Below are positions 23,571-36,365 of a stretch of 64,000 nucleotides of DNA, one piece after another (position 1 is the stretch's first letter; every line of letters begins with the position of its first letter). This DNA is from Rhizomys pruinosus. Taxonomy: Eukaryota > Chordata > Mammalia > Rodentia > Spalacidae. Where the stretch lies: NCBI GenBank assembly GCA_009823505.1, contig VZQC01002896.1, forward strand, positions 2,948,114-3,012,113, given 5' to 3'. The position numbers were made by a program, and so were the translations under genes. The notes below the pieces were generated by a model. The model was given only the letters and a program-made list of their open reading frames with translations, had not been told where the DNA came from and searched no databases.

Positions 23571-24752
23571 AAGAGCACTTTCCTTAAAATGAAAAGTCAG
23601 TTCTGTAAATACAAGCTCATGTGTAGATATTGGAAACAAGTTCTTAAAGGGATATATTATATGCTATATTATACCATATATCTGAACATTAGCTGAAAGC
23701 TGAAATAGGATATATTATTATTTGCCTTATTTTCTAAGGATAATTCCAGGTCAGGTAGATTTCTGGCAGGGGTGGCAATGATTTCCTTGTGTAATTGTCT
23801 TTCATATTATTTTACACTAAAATGTATTTTGTCTTTCAGAGTATCAAGTCATGGTGACATTTAAACTGTTTTGTAGAAATGGAGAGGGAAAACACCTCAT
23901 ATAGAGACTACATTAGAAAGATACAGGTTCTTTAGTTATAGTATTTTAGACACTTTATAATTCTCTACATATATAAATTATTTCTTCTTCCTTTTTCCAT
24001 TCCTATGTGATCAATAATAGAGTTTTGGTGAGTTCTGGGCAATCCATACTTGACTGCGTTACAGTAACTTGTTAGGCAAAGTGTGAACTCTAGTGAGCAT
24101 TTGGTGTGAGCAGGGACTATCTAAGATGGGGATATTACTTGTTTTCAAGCATTCTGTTACCTTGGTACCTGCACAGGGTGTATAATTTCTGTAAAGGAAG
24201 GGGGAAAAAAGGATGAATAGTTTATTCATAACTCAGAAGACAGATATCAGGAAATGTAAGTAAGACACCACTAATGGGCAGACTATTGCTACATCCTTGT
24301 TCCTCTCCTTTATCTTGCAGCATGGTAAGTTACCATAGCCACAGAGAGACCTCTTCTAGGATTGTGCTGTCTACCTGCTGACAGTATTTACCATCCTGTG
24401 GCAGTACAAACCAAACTGGGGAAATTTCAAAGAAAGAAGGCAGGCTCTGTCACTCCATAAAATGCTTGCTGCTGAGGTAGAGAGCCAGCCAAATGCTCCA
24501 AGGTGATACCACGCTGGGGAGCCTGCTCTGGGAAGCCTTGGCCGGCTGGAAGCCACCATGACAGCAGCAGTTCTAGGAGTTGCTGACCTATGAGCTCATC
24601 CTTGCATATTCACACACCAGTCAGCCCATACATCCCCTTGGGGGAGACTGACTTCCTATGAATTAAACCCAACTGCTGACAAAGTTTCTATTGGTGAAGG
24701 AAGGGATGAAGGCTTTTCAGAGGCATGTCTGGAGTGAGACGGTGATACATAC
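23571..24752. other. Last HMCN1 intron, no further recognised repeat
   Basis: AT-rich intronic DNA, with a more GC-rich part at 24360-24560 that shows no recognised element. Confidence 0.5.
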
Positions 24753-24879
24753 CCCCAAACAGGATCCCGTTGATAGTTGGGCGGACAAGGCGTGTCAATG
24801 CACTGGTAGCTCCCTCTCATGTTGAAGCACATGCGATTCGGCCCACAGAGCACGTTCTGTTCCAGACACTCGTCAACAT
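24753..24879 (-). CDS. HMCN1: Hemicentin-1, calcium-binding EGF module 8
   Basis: This 127-bp exon enters in phase 1 and leaves in phase 2, with a gatccctag acceptor and a TTTGGGG|gtatgt donor. It encodes DVDECLEQNVLC and CFNMRGSYQC, then an irregular C-terminal part (CIDTPCPPNYQRDPVW). The module runs into the final exon, as in fibulins. The last full codon is TGG (Trp), where I recall Ser in human hemicentin-1. The run of five G at the donor makes the exact junction depend on frame, and only the chosen site keeps the GFCLKNC join. Confidence 0.95.
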
Positions 24880-25603
24880 CTAGGGATCGTAGAGGAACAC
24901 CAGCATCATCAGTAGAATCAGAAAGGCTATGGTTACAGGCACTGGATTTGTCTGGCTCGCACACTCCCCTGGATGAACTTGTCCTACTCAGGCTTCAGTG
25001 ACAAAACAGGAAGCATGATTCTTGGCGTATTTATTTCCCAGAATGCTTGGAGGTCATGTTTCTTTAATAGACATGAAAAGTCATAAGAAAAATAAGAGCT
25101 ATAAAAGTGGACTTGGGCTGCGAAGAGCTCTCTAGTGTCTCTCATTTGGAAAATAGAGTGCATATGAGTTTATCAAGCAAATAGTATTTTAAATGCTCTA
25201 TGAGTAAGCTAAAAAGTTAAAGGACACTTGTGGATATTACGTAAAGTGAAGAATCTTTTTACAATGACTGACTTTTGTGTTACAAATTCAAATTGTGAAG
25301 AGGGAAGGAAGGTGGTAAAAATTAAAGGAGTCATGCAGTACACTCAGGGGAGACAGCGAGGTCAGTCAGATATTGAGAGAGACAGATTGGAAATCAAGTT
25401 ATGGTCCAAGTTTCATTAAATGGAGCAGAGCCCAGCTGCTTTGACTGCAGAAAGCATCCTCGGCAGTGGGGGCAAGGGACACTTTCCCTCAGGCACATAA
25501 CACACGTGTTTTGTTGTTTCCTATACACACTGAAGTCATTAGAATTAAGAAACATTAAAACAGAACTAGAGGAAAATTTTGAGCTTTCTGAAAATGCTTT
25601 TGT

Positions 25604-25645
25604 CTCCTCCTCCTCCTCCTCCTCCTCCTCCTCCTCCTCCTCCTC
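25604..25645. repeat. (TCC)n microsatellite
   Basis: About 14 tcc units at the tail of a B1. Confidence 0.95.
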
Positions 25646-25800
25646 CTTCTTCTTTTTGGTCTTTTTGGGACAGGGTCTCCCTGTAGCTCTCACTGTCCTG
25701 AAACTTGCTCTGTAGACCAGGCTGGCCTTGAACTCACAGAGATCCGCCTGCCTCTGCCTCCCAAGTGCTAGGATTAAAGGCGTGTATTACTATGCCCAGC
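25646..25800 (-). mobile_element. B1 SINE
   Basis: Reverse-oriented B1: gggacagggtctccctgtag, ggctggccttgaactcacag, attaaaggcgtgtattac. Confidence 0.92.
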
Positions 25801-25858
25801 CTGTACCATAATTCTTAATCTCAGGTTCACATTTGAGCATCACAGGCCCTGTGAATGA

Positions 25859-25860
<2 letters not shown>

Positions 25861-25901
<41 letters not shown>
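25861..25901. repeat. (GT)n microsatellite, then purine-rich tract
   Basis: About 20 GT units, followed by a strongly purine-rich (A and G) stretch to about 26060. Confidence 0.96.
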
Positions 25902-25904
<3 letters not shown>

Positions 25905-26333
25905 AAAAAGAGAGGGAGGGGAGCATAGGAAGTGAAGGAGAGAAAAAGGAAAGGAGGGAGGAGGACAAAGAATGATAGGGGAAGAGATAGGGGACAGGAG
26001 AGAAAAGAGAGGGGGACAGAAAGGGGGAGGACGGGAATGAAGGGGAGAGAAAGAGAAAGACACTTATGCATGAGTACCCATATAATTCATTATTTCCTTC
26101 AAGCTGGGATTTCTACATTTGCCTGGTAATAAAGGCTTTCTATTAGGATGAAGTTGGGCAAACATATCAAGAGATCAATGTACCCATATCCTCACTTTAC
26201 AAACATTCACTTTCCCCAAAGCAATCTACCAGAGAACTTCCTTGTGAAAGGAGGTCTCCTTTCACAACCTTCTGCCTTTCAAAAGAATGATTACATGAGT
26301 CTCGGGGCAAAAGGAAATGTGAGCAAGTTGCAT

Positions 26334-26660
26334 ACCAACACCATACACGCATGCTGCGTACCGACACCATACATGCATACTGCATACCAACACCATACAC
26401 ACATACTGTGTACCAACACCATACACGCATGCTGCGTACTAACACCATATATGCATGCTGCATACCAACACCATACATGCATACTGCATACCAACACCAT
26501 ACGTGCATACTGCATACCAACACCATACATGCATGCTGCATACCAACACCATACACACATGCTGCGTACCAACACCATACACGCATACTGCGTACTGACA
26601 CCATACATGCATGCTACATACCAACACCATACACGCATGCTGTGTACAGACACCATATAC
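26334..26660. repeat. 26-bp minisatellite, about 12.5 copies
   Basis: Head-to-tail units of the form accaacaccatacacgcatg plus ctgcgt, with a few substitutions per unit. Because 26 is not a multiple of 3, the array stays open in several frames on both strands, which creates spurious long open frames. Confidence 0.97.
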
Positions 26661-27045
26661 AGATGGAGGAAAACTTTTTCTTTGTCACAGTTACAAAACC
26701 ATGGTATTAGCTATTTAAATTAGGCTTGAAAGTGAGCTGTTTGTAGTTGGAACACCTACTATCACTTTAGCCTGAAGAGAAAACAGCTGTAGCCTTTCTG
26801 GCAGTCAGTCTGACTGGTCTGACAATGGGTATAGACTTTAAATTATTTCAAGTTGTATCGTGGTCATCCTCCATTAATGAAAGGAGTTAAGCCTGGAGCT
26901 CCAAACTTTTGATGAAAATATACTTAATGTATATTAAATAATGACAGAACTCATACCCTTTGCGACTATTTAACCTTAAGATAAGAAGCTTCACTATTTA
27001 ACTTTAAGCTTCAGACTTAAAAGTTCTTTAGAAATTTAATGAGAG

Positions 27046-27545
27046 TCAACTGACGAGTGGATAGAGAAAATGTGGTCCATCTACACAATGGAGTTCTATG
27101 CAGCAGTAAAGAAAGACGACATCACGAGCTTTGCAGGAAAATGGCTGGAGCTAGAGGACATCATGCTGAGTGAAGTAACACAGTCCCAGAAAAACAAACG
27201 AAGAATGGTGTCCCTCATCAGTGGATGCTAGTGCCAATTACCCAGTTGTAAGTATTTCCTGTGCATGGTCCCCCTGAGCTTTTGTCCAAAGCAGTTGGGA
27301 ATGATGCATATTGGAAACAACAACAACAACAACAGAAAGGACTGCATCAAAGAACTGACTAAAACAGTGAACTTCTGCTCAAAACAGTCAACTTCCCCAT
27401 GGAGAATATTGAGAAAGACTGAGAAAGAGATGAATAGCATGTTTGGCAGAATGCATGAGCTCTGGTGGGGCGGGGGGATGGGGGGGACACGGGTCTAGAT
27501 TTGATAAAAAAATATATGTATAAATAAATAAATTTTAAAAAAAGA
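27046..27545 (+). mobile_element. L1 3' end
   Basis: 5'-truncated L1 tail: gacgagtggatagagaaaat, cagtaaagaaagacgacatc, (aac) repeat, then gtggggcggggggatggg and an A-rich end. Confidence 0.9.
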
Positions 27546-27703
27546 AATTGAATGAGAGAAATATACGGTTGGTTTCTAAAGCTTGAGCCACTTGTCTGCG
27601 TAGAGGCATGAACAGCATCCCTCCCTCTGAGGTGACGGATGCTCATGTGTAGGAACAATGACAATCAGATGCTCAAAACCAGGTTTCCCAAGAGGTGGAC
27701 TCA

Positions 27704-27814
27704 GAAAGCTAAAGCCAGGTCTATTGTGGAACTGGATTTGGAAAGCTAAAGCCAGGTCTATTGTGGAACTGGATTTGGAAAGCTAAACCCAGGTCTGTTG
27801 TGGAACTGGTGCTG
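27704..27814. repeat. 37-bp tandem repeat, 3 copies
   Basis: gaaagctaaagccaggtcta recurs at 27704, 27741 and 27778. The first two copies are identical and the third slightly diverged. Confidence 0.93.
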
Positions 27815-28673
27815 AGCACCCGGCTGGTGTAACTGCTTTTGTTTCACTATAGCAGCTAACGTGATAAACTCCATCATGACCTTTACACTGGACCTGGACT
27901 AAATCTATGAAGTGCTCTTGGGAACTCTTAATTGGAATAGTGCTATAAAGAAAGGAAAAGGAGAGAAGGGATTCCAAGAGACACTATTAATCATTGGCTT
28001 GTTTTATTTGAGTTATTTACCATTTCCATGTTTGTATTAAGATGGGCATTGATTTATTCCAAATATATTGTTTTCTGAGTAATGATTTAGTTTAAATTAG
28101 TAACAGAGTACAAAGTGAGTAAGTGATGGCAAGAAAGATGAGCAGTCGCTGGCTTGACTCTTCCATTATTTACACTGTGCCGACCATGATCAGGTAAGGT
28201 AATTTCTACCCCCAGTTTTATGTTAGGACTAGTTTCCTTACAGAAATGAATCCCAGTGTGATATGAGTTTTTATTTCAGCACATTCTTGGCTATTATCTA
28301 TGCAAACCAACTTCTAATTATGATTTTATCTGACAGAAGTGCTTTATCTCTTGGACAAATTGAGATTGTCTTAGAAATGAAGTAAAAAGCCCCTGAGGAA
28401 TATGTGAAGGAAATTCAATTAGCCTTATCTTCATTTCTTTCACTAACTTTCTTTCTCTTCATATCCATCCTCAAAATTTCACTTTACCTCTAACTTTGTG
28501 TGGTGAATTCATGCAGAAGGGTGGAGGCAAGTGGGCCATGGGAGCCGTGGGCCATGGGAGCCACGAGAATCGTGGAATGGTAAGAATCTACAGTAAGAGC
28601 TGTTGGCATCACAGATTGTCATTTGCTAGATATGAATTTATGTAGAGCATATGAACCTATTATTTAAAATATT
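27815..28673. other. Intronic, no recognised feature
   Basis: HMCN1 intron between EGF 7 and EGF 8 exons; no repeat recognised in this part. Confidence 0.5.
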
Positions 28674-28889
28674 TTCATCTATTATTTTTATTTTATGTGT
28701 ATGAGTGTATTGCTTGAATGTATGTAAGGCACACCCGTGACGTGCAATGCCCTCGGAGGTTAGAAGAGAGAGCAGGATTCCCTAGAACTGGATAACTGGA
28801 TTGTAGATGGTTGTTAGGCAACATGTGGGTGCTGGGTCTTCTGTAAGAGCAGCCAGGGCTCTTAGCAACTGAGCCATTTCTGCAGCCCC
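28674..28889 (-). mobile_element. B2-type SINE
   Basis: Reverse-oriented: tttatgtgtatgagtgtatt, cacccgtgacgtgcaatgcc, actgagccatttctgcagcc. Confidence 0.85.
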
Positions 28890-29440
28890 CTGGTATTGTA
28901 ATAAGTAAATATATGTGTGTGGCAGGCAAGCAGAAGGGGGACTGTGGGGGAGAGCAATGAGAGGAAAGGAAGAGACGTGTGTCAGGCAGTGAGGGGGCAA
29001 CGGGGTAAATGAAATTATTTTGGACACTAAAAGTTAATAAAAGATACAAAAAAAAAAAACCCAACTGAATTATTTTCTGAATGTGAGAAGTACTCTTTCT
29101 TTTTTTTTTTCCTATTAGATATTCAGTCTTCACAGTCAAATGCTAATGTCACCTGGTAAATGTTTGTACTGCACTGAGATCTTTGGTTGCTTCCAGCAAA
29201 TGTGAGAAATGCTTACTGGTCTTAAGGACTGTGTTCCATGCTTTAAAAAAAGTGTCTCTCCTTAGTCCATAATAATGTTTGCTTTTCATAAGAAAAAAAT
29301 CTCTCATAAGTAGTGTGCTCCTAGGCAGGTGTCTCTCCTTCATTTTGGTCTATGACTAACTTCTCAGGATTAAGGACCCTATAAATGTTCTCTCTTCTAA
29401 GTCATTCTACTAAGTGTTCTTAAAAGAGAAAAAAAAAAGA

Positions 29441-29580
29441 TGTCAGGCATGGTGGTGCATGCCTTTAATCCCAGCACTCAGGAGGCAGAGGCAGGCGGAT
29501 CTCTGGGAGTTTAAGGCCAGCCTGGTCTACACACTCCAGGCCAGCTGGGACTAAATGGAGGCCCTGTTCCAAAAAGAGCC
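29441..29580 (+). mobile_element. B1 SINE
   Basis: Forward B1: gtcaggcatggtggtgcatg, cctttaatcccagcactcag, aaggccagcctggtctacac. Confidence 0.92.
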
Positions 29581-29642
29581 CCCCCCCCAAAAAAGAAGAA
29601 GACAAAGCAAAAAGTAAGAACAAAAAGGTCAAACAAAAAGAG

Positions 29643-29777
29643 ATAAAGCCAGGCCTGCTGGCACACGCCTTTAATCCCAGCACTGGGGAGGCAGAGGCAG
29701 GAGGATTTCTCTGAGTTCAAGGCCAGCCTGGTCTGTATAGAGAGTTCAGGTCAGCTAGGGTTACAGGGTGACACTAT

Positions 29778-29778
<1 letters not shown>
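29643..29778 (+). mobile_element. B1 SINE
   Basis: Forward B1: aagccaggcctgctggcaca, ctttaatcccagcactgggg, ending in a (GA)n microsatellite at 29779-29828. Confidence 0.9.

Positions 29779-29828
<50 letters not shown>
29779..29828. repeat. (GA)n microsatellite
   Basis: About 25 GA units at the end of a B1. Confidence 0.95.
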
Positions 29829-29830
<2 letters not shown>

Positions 29831-30235
29831 AGAGAGAGGGGCTAGAGAATATTCCTATCTCCTACAATGGATGAAGTGATGATGTTTGGTTTTATTAAGC
29901 ATTATAAAAATATTATGGGAGAAATTTAAATATAGGCACCTTATAAATATGAGTGCTACAAGAACTGGAAAATAAGCTAGAGAAATTTTATATCAATGGC
30001 ATAAGAAAATATGAATTCAGTTAAGCAAGTCCCTCTGGATACATTAAAGATAACTAAGGATAAACATACATTAAATACTCTGTCTTACAGAAAGTATGAG
30101 TAATTTTGATTCTTGATAAACATTATGGACAATTTTCTGAAGAACATGAATACATTGAACACTCATTTCAAATGCTATGTCAATATCCTATTTAAAATTT
30201 CTAGATTTTATGTTTTACAAAATTAGGGTAAGGAT

Positions 30236-30397
30236 CTTTTTTTTTTTTTTTTTGTCTTTTTGAGATAGGGTCTCCCTGTAGCTCTGGCTGTCCTGCAACT
30301 CACTCTGTGACCAGGCTGGCCTTGAACTCACAGAGATCCGCCTGCCTCTGCCTGCCAAGTGCTGGGATTAAAGGCATGCACCACTATGCCTGCCCGG
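30236..30397 (-). mobile_element. B1 SINE
   Basis: Reverse-oriented B1: T run, tttgagatagggtctccctg, ggctggccttgaactcacag, gattaaaggcatgcaccact. Confidence 0.92.
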
Positions 30398-31890
30398 CAG
30401 GCAAGTCTAGACTGCTCATGCTTTTTGTATTTTGTCATTAATTCTGCAGCCTGGTGACTTCCACTTTTAACATGAGTCTCTGTCTTGGTTCCTTGTCATA
30501 TTGTTTACTGGAGTTTCCCAGATCCCCTTGACACTTCTATCACTAATGCAGAAAGCTTTAAAAAAACGTACACAAATGGAAAAGTCTCTAGCTCCTCATA
30601 AATGCCTCAAACACTTTCCAAAGCTATAAAGAGACTCCATGTTATTCTTTAAAGACGGCTTTAAAAAGCAAAATTGTTTTTCTCTCATGTCTTTTTAAAA
30701 CCACAAAAATATGTAACTCATTTAAATTGCAAACATTGCAATGACACCTGTTTCTGATTTGTTCACAGTATTTTCCACTCTGTAGCACAAATGAAATAAA
30801 ACATCTTGAGTTAAACGAGTGACAAGGGCAATTAAAAAACTGGCAAAATTTAGAAATGAAAAAAAATTTCTCTAATGAGTACATATGTAACCTTTTAAAT
30901 CTGGCTAAGGGATTCTGTGGTTTGGTCGGTAACTGCAAAAAATCTGGTGTCTGCCATGTCTTTCTTTGGTTCTTGGGATGATATAAGGAGGGTAGCTGTA
31001 GTTTTTTGGCGTTGTAGTTTGGCTTCCTCTTTTAGAATGCTGCTTGGGCTGAAGAACTGAGACAGATTCTAAAACATGGAATGCTAGCGCTCCCCTCCCC
31101 AGGTCTGCTCCATGCTGTGCTGCCCATGGTATTTGTTCACAGAATTAGAAAGATCAAGGGCCACTGGAGAGTACGCAATCTGAGCTAAAGCTTCCTTTGT
31201 GTTTGACTATTCTAGGCTACTGAGGTTCACATAATGGTTCCATTCCTATATAATGAGTAGAAATTAAATGTAAATTGTTGACTCTAATGATATAATAATT
31301 ACTTTGGAAAAAGCATGAACATATATTCTCATATATTCATATGTATGTTATTCTGTCACTTCAAATATCAGTAAAATATTCAGCATAGGGCATATTCTTA
31401 ATACCGTTCAGTGCTTGACGGGTGAGAGCAAGGGCATTATTTACTGCGTTCAGGTTTCCTCCCAGCCCCAATGATGCAGTGAGGACTTGTAGGGAGTATG
31501 AGGAATAGAGACGAGAAGGGGTGGCTCTTGGTAAGTCAGGCAAACCATCCTCCATGCTGGTGTTGGTTCTCAAGGCACATCTGCCATGAACTACACTCTT
31601 AGCAAGTCTTTTGTCAAGGTGAGAAAGGGACAATTCAATCTCGATTCGATTGTTACTCATATAGTGCTCTCTTAAAGATGTTTTTGGTATATTTCATAAA
31701 GGGATATAACTTATATAATGACAGAAACTAATAAAATTCAGGAGCATACACCATGCTTAGATTTTTCTTCATAAAACTGAGGGGGATTCTTAGAAGAGAT
31801 TAAAATGTTAATAAACTCTTACTTCATTTTAATCTAAGAACTACTGCAGTATAATATACACACCACGGCATCATTCGTTTTTCATGTTTT
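30398..31890. other. Intronic; contains an unrecognised 99-codon open frame
   Basis: No repeat recognised. A minus-strand open frame at 31361-31660 has an unremarkable composition and no motif I know. It may be chance. Confidence 0.4.
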
Positions 31891-31898
31891 TGTCACAA

Positions 31899-32118
31899 AG
31901 GGTTGGTGACATGCTCAGCAGATAAAGCACTTGCAGCTTGGTGGTACAAGCCTGACTTCCCGAGTCCATCTCCGGAACTCTTTCTCGTAAAGGACAGACT
32001 CCACAAACTTGTCCTCTGACTTTACATGTGCACCCTGGCCCGTGGTTTCTCCTCACATCTCTCTCACACATACAAATACACACACTAATAATAATGATGA
32101 TGATTAATTAATTAAAAA
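31899..32118 (+). mobile_element. B3-type SINE, diverged
   Basis: Forward: gttggtgacatgctcagcag, ataaagcacttgcagcttgg, acttgtcctctgactttaca, and an (ataat)-rich tail. Confidence 0.7.
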
Positions 32119-32705
32119 ATTTAAAACAGGAACTCTGGAGATAGGTATTTTTCCATTTTTACTATGCTTGCTCTCAATGTCACTATGAGATCTATAAACC
32201 AGTATTTTGGTTAGCTAATTTTTGTCTCCAAGTCATATATTTCACCCTTTGCCTCCAGCATAACTAACACATGACTGTTAGACATCATTCGTAGGATCAA
32301 AGAATAAACCGATTATCATTGTTTCTTCATTGATCACTTTGAAGATAAATCTAATGAGAAAACTGTATATAAAGCAGCTCCCATACTACAGGCAACGTAT
32401 TGAGTACCCCTCTCATTTCCCTAAATGGTGAAAAACTGTTTGAAAAGAAATGTTCCCATTAAGTTTGAAAAGTCTGTAGTGTGAACTGGGTTAATGATTC
32501 CTCAAGTAACACTATGCCAAATATATGTCTCGACTGTCTTCTTTTGCTGAGCTGACTTTTGATTTTCTTATTTGCAAAAGTAATGCTTACGCACAAGCCT
32601 GACCAGTGGGAATCAGCAAGGAGGGAAGAAAACAGAGGAATAATCCTTTACGAAACGGCTCCTATTTTCAGCCAGCATTTATGTCAGGCTGCAGCATCTT
32701 CTCAC

Positions 32706-32825
32706 CTTGACATGTTTTCCCGTTGAGCATGAGTTGATAACCGGGTGGGCAGACACACTGATAGCTCCCAATGGTGTTTTCACACTCGTGTTGGCACACG
32801 TCTCTGTTTCGGCATTCATCAATAT
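32706..32825 (-). CDS. HMCN1: Hemicentin-1, calcium-binding EGF module 7
   Basis: This 120-bp exon is phase 1 to phase 1, with a tccaaacag acceptor and a TCAAG|gtgaga donor. The EGF module starts [11 protein letters not shown], carries [10 protein letters not shown] and ends NGKTCQ. All six cysteines are present. It lies between large introns on both sides (about 4.3 and 7.8 kb). Confidence 0.96.
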
Positions 32826-35262
32826 CTGTTTGGAAAGAAAGCACAGTGTATAATCACGCCAAACACAAGCAGAAGCTGTGACAGAACCCACCAAAACAAG
32901 TGTGTGCTGTGCAACAGAAACACTTCTTGCTGATTTTACACCCATGTGTGTGAAAGTGCTCATAACTGTTTTATATCAAGGTCCGTTTTTAATGATATAA
33001 AATATTGAACACATTAAAATATATAGCACATTATGTTATAAACAATGAACATCTCTCTATAATTTTTACATCCTGCATATATGGTCTAAAGCCCCAGCTT
33101 GGTCAACTTTTCTGTTTTTTAAATAATTAGACTGAAAAGACAGAGGCCTCCTGGAGCTTACCACAGGCTGTGTTTCTACACTGATTGTATAGAAAGACGA
33201 GGCAGAGCAAACCCACCCCATGTACACTTCAGCCTAGGCCACTGCACCTGGTCTGTATTGTGAATGGGGAGACATGGGAAGAATAAAAAAAGAAAAGCCA
33301 GAGGTGACAGATTTATATAAGATCAAAAGCCATGAAGAAATAAACTCTTTGCAGTACAGTAGAATTTACCTGAAAGTTTGTTTCTTTTGAGATTAAATGG
33401 ACAAAGGAGTTATCTGTTTTTATTTTATGTAAACTTTAGATGTCTCTTTCCTTTATAACCTCCCCACAATATTCAGGCTTTCTTATAGCTTTCTTATACA
33501 CCAACTCCATTAGACGTTTGTATTTTGTGATTGAAACATTTCTCAAACTCATCATACACTCTCAAAGCACTAGTGGCAACTGCATGTCTACAGCTGTGCT
33601 GTCTGGTGCCATTTAACCTCCGAAGATCTCAGTTGATTCTTTTGTTAAAAGGGAACAGTGCCACCATCTATTTTGCTCCATGGGTTTGTTCAAAGACTCA
33701 AACACTGCGATACATGGGAAGATACTTCATAAAGCGCAAGGGGGGGGGGTGTTTGCTTTTATTAAACAAAGCCCCCCCCCCAAACAGCAATTAAAAGGAA
33801 GGCAAGAATAGATAATAATTAAAAATCGATCTTTGTTTTTCTATTCTAATTGAGGTCTGTTTTGATCAATATTTAAGCTTTCTCATGGTCCTTGAGCATA
33901 GACTAACTAATGGAACAGTAGAGAATATGACAGGAAAAGGGAACAGGAATAATAATCAGGCTCAGAGCAAATGGATCTGTTCTTGTGTGTTTCATACAAC
34001 TGAATATGTCATTGTAATGATCAAAATCTGTTAAAGATAGTCAATATTAATTTCCGATGCTTATGTGTCATTTTAGCAAAGCAAAGCATTCATTCTATAC
34101 TTATATGAATTATTTTTGCTCTTTTTCTCTTTAAAATCTGCTTTCATCTAAGGCAACAACAGAAATTCAAATTGTGTTGAACTCCAAGTAGTTAACATGA
34201 AGCCTCTCATCATAGGAAATTGAAAGTGCACCCAGGTATAAGTTCTGCACTCTGAAGTGAAGCAATGTTCATTATTCTTGTGAAGATTTGAGATCAATTC
34301 CTTAAAAGCTAAATTTTACCCTAAGTATAACAAAATTCCACAGAGTTAATTTAAGTCTTTCACAACTGGTCTATCCCAGATGGTTAATTAAAGACAGTTG
34401 GTGTTTAATATGAGTTGCTTTTGTTAGATAATTCCAGAGCTGTCTGCAATCTTAGTGTAAATTTCTTTATTAGCTCCAATAAAATACCATATTTTATGAA
34501 ATGTCTAAACAAACTCAGTGTCTCTCAAATAAATGGAACTATTCAGAAATTGAGTTATAAAAGTTTACTTTGTATTTTATGTTTGATCCTCACTTTGAAA
34601 CAGTACCTGTCTCAAACAATGGATGGCTATCTAAGGAAGACAATTTTGATGAACCTTAGTGTTGGTGTACTATAAACATCAAGGCAGAAAACATTTACTA
34701 GGCTCTACTTTGATGAAACCACAACTACAGTCAGTGATGGAAAAAAAAAAGCCAGATTGTTAATCAGAGAAACTTTCTAAAAATACCTTCAGGTGTTAAA
34801 GGTCACCAGTGGTGGTGCACTTTAGTTCACTTGTCATAATGTGGGCATTAGCAAAGCATTCCCTTAAGGGAACAGAAGAATAGAAGAACAGAAAAAAAGA
34901 GTTTGTCAGAAATGAAGGTTGAATTTGGATGGTACAGTCCCACTAGGGAGAATATCTAGAATAAACTTTGAAAGATAAAATGTCAACAAAACAGTAATGA
35001 GAAGTTTTGACTAGTAAAACTGTTGGTGTAAAAAGTTGCCAAACTCAGAATGACTTATAGAGCAGAGAATTAATAATTATGTAGTATTTGTCTATACCAG
35101 AACTGGTATATATAGACATATAGGGAACTGGTAATAAATACATTAACCTTTGAAGCATAAGCAATTGACAGTCCACAGTCCCGGGAATCTCATTACAGAA
35201 CTGTTTCCATGTTCACAATAGTAAACTTCAGGTACATCAGGATAACTAGAAACAGTGTTGTG
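32826..35262. other. Intronic, no recognised repeat
   Basis: About 2.4 kb of AT-rich intron. A G-run and C-run pair at about 33739-33781 is the only striking local feature. Confidence 0.5.
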
Positions 35263-35657
35263 CTAGATGGCTTTCGTTGTCAACTTGAGACACCTGGATA
35301 AAAGGAACCTCAATTAAGGCATCCCTTTCATTGGACTGGGCTGTGGCATGTCTGTGGGGCATTTTCTTGACTGTTAAGTGATGTGGAAGAGTCCAGCCCA
35401 TTGTGGGTGGTCCCACTCCTGGGAAAGTGGACCTGTGTTGTGTAAAATAGCAGGATGGTGATGGCACGAGGCAAAGAGCAAGCGAGCAAGCCAGTAACCA
35501 GTATTCGAGTTATGGTCTGGGTGCCTCAGCTCCTGTCTTGCTTCCCTTGGTGATGAACGGTGACCTGGGAGATGTAGGAGAAAACAAACCCTTTCCTCCC
35601 CAAGTTGGCTTTAGACAGTGTTTTTTATCACAGCAACAGAAAAGTAACTGAGACAAG
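35263..35657. mobile_element. Rodent hAT-type nonautonomous DNA transposon
   Basis: ctttcgttgtcaacttgaga, ggcattttcttgactgttaa, agcccattgtgggtggtccc and aaccctttcctccccaagtt match a common rodent hAT-Charlie repeat (RCHARR1 or URR type) as I remember it. Confidence 0.65.
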
Positions 35658-36365
35658 TGTCAGATGAGATAATAATGCAACAGAGAAGGGTAGTAAAAGA
35701 AATGGAAAAGCAAGCAAGCCAGAAGAAAACCCCCAAAAGCTTAAGAGAAAACATATATATTGAGTGTAAGCAAAGTGCAGGCCACTTGAGAGACCTGTGA
35801 TGCTGGCCTAATAATGGTCTTTGAATTGAAATAGTGATTCTTTCTCCTTGTCCCTTTCCTTCTTGCTTTCTTCTGCCATCTAACAAATAGCAGGGCTAAT
35901 TTCTGCTCACCAATTCTTCTTGGTGCCTAGCTCAATCACATACAAACTGTAGATACCAAAATTGAGTGAAATGAATGATAGATGGTAATGTTTACAACTT
36001 AAATGAAAATAGGGTCTCAATTCTTCCATAGGAAATTACAGTTCACTTTTGTAAACTAAATTACAGACTTAACTTAGCTGCAGGTACTGAATGCACAGGA
36101 TTTCAGAGCCATGGGAGCAACTTGCTCTGGATCACATTATCTTTTCATTGACAAATATATACAAAGTATCTCACTGAAAAGTTCTTTGTTGTGTATAAGG
36201 ATAACAGCCAATAGAATGCTGGTTGCTATATAAAACAGATGACCACCACGGGAAGGGAAAACCCCAGTGTGGAGCACAAGGGCAGAACTGATGGTGGTTT
36301 GGGCTTGCCAAGGAGGAGCCTTCAAACATGACATCTTTCAGCCTAATAAAGAAAAAAACCATAAG
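35658..36365. other. Intronic, no recognised repeat
   Basis: No gene or repeat recognised. Confidence 0.5.

Noticed and set aside
26334..26660. CRISPR-like repeat array
   Set aside because: Units are head-to-tail without unique spacers, and the genome is mammalian.
26148..26723. Open frame of 191 codons and overlapping minus-strand frames
   Set aside because: All are products of the 26-bp minisatellite; the peptide is periodic and frames are open on both strands.
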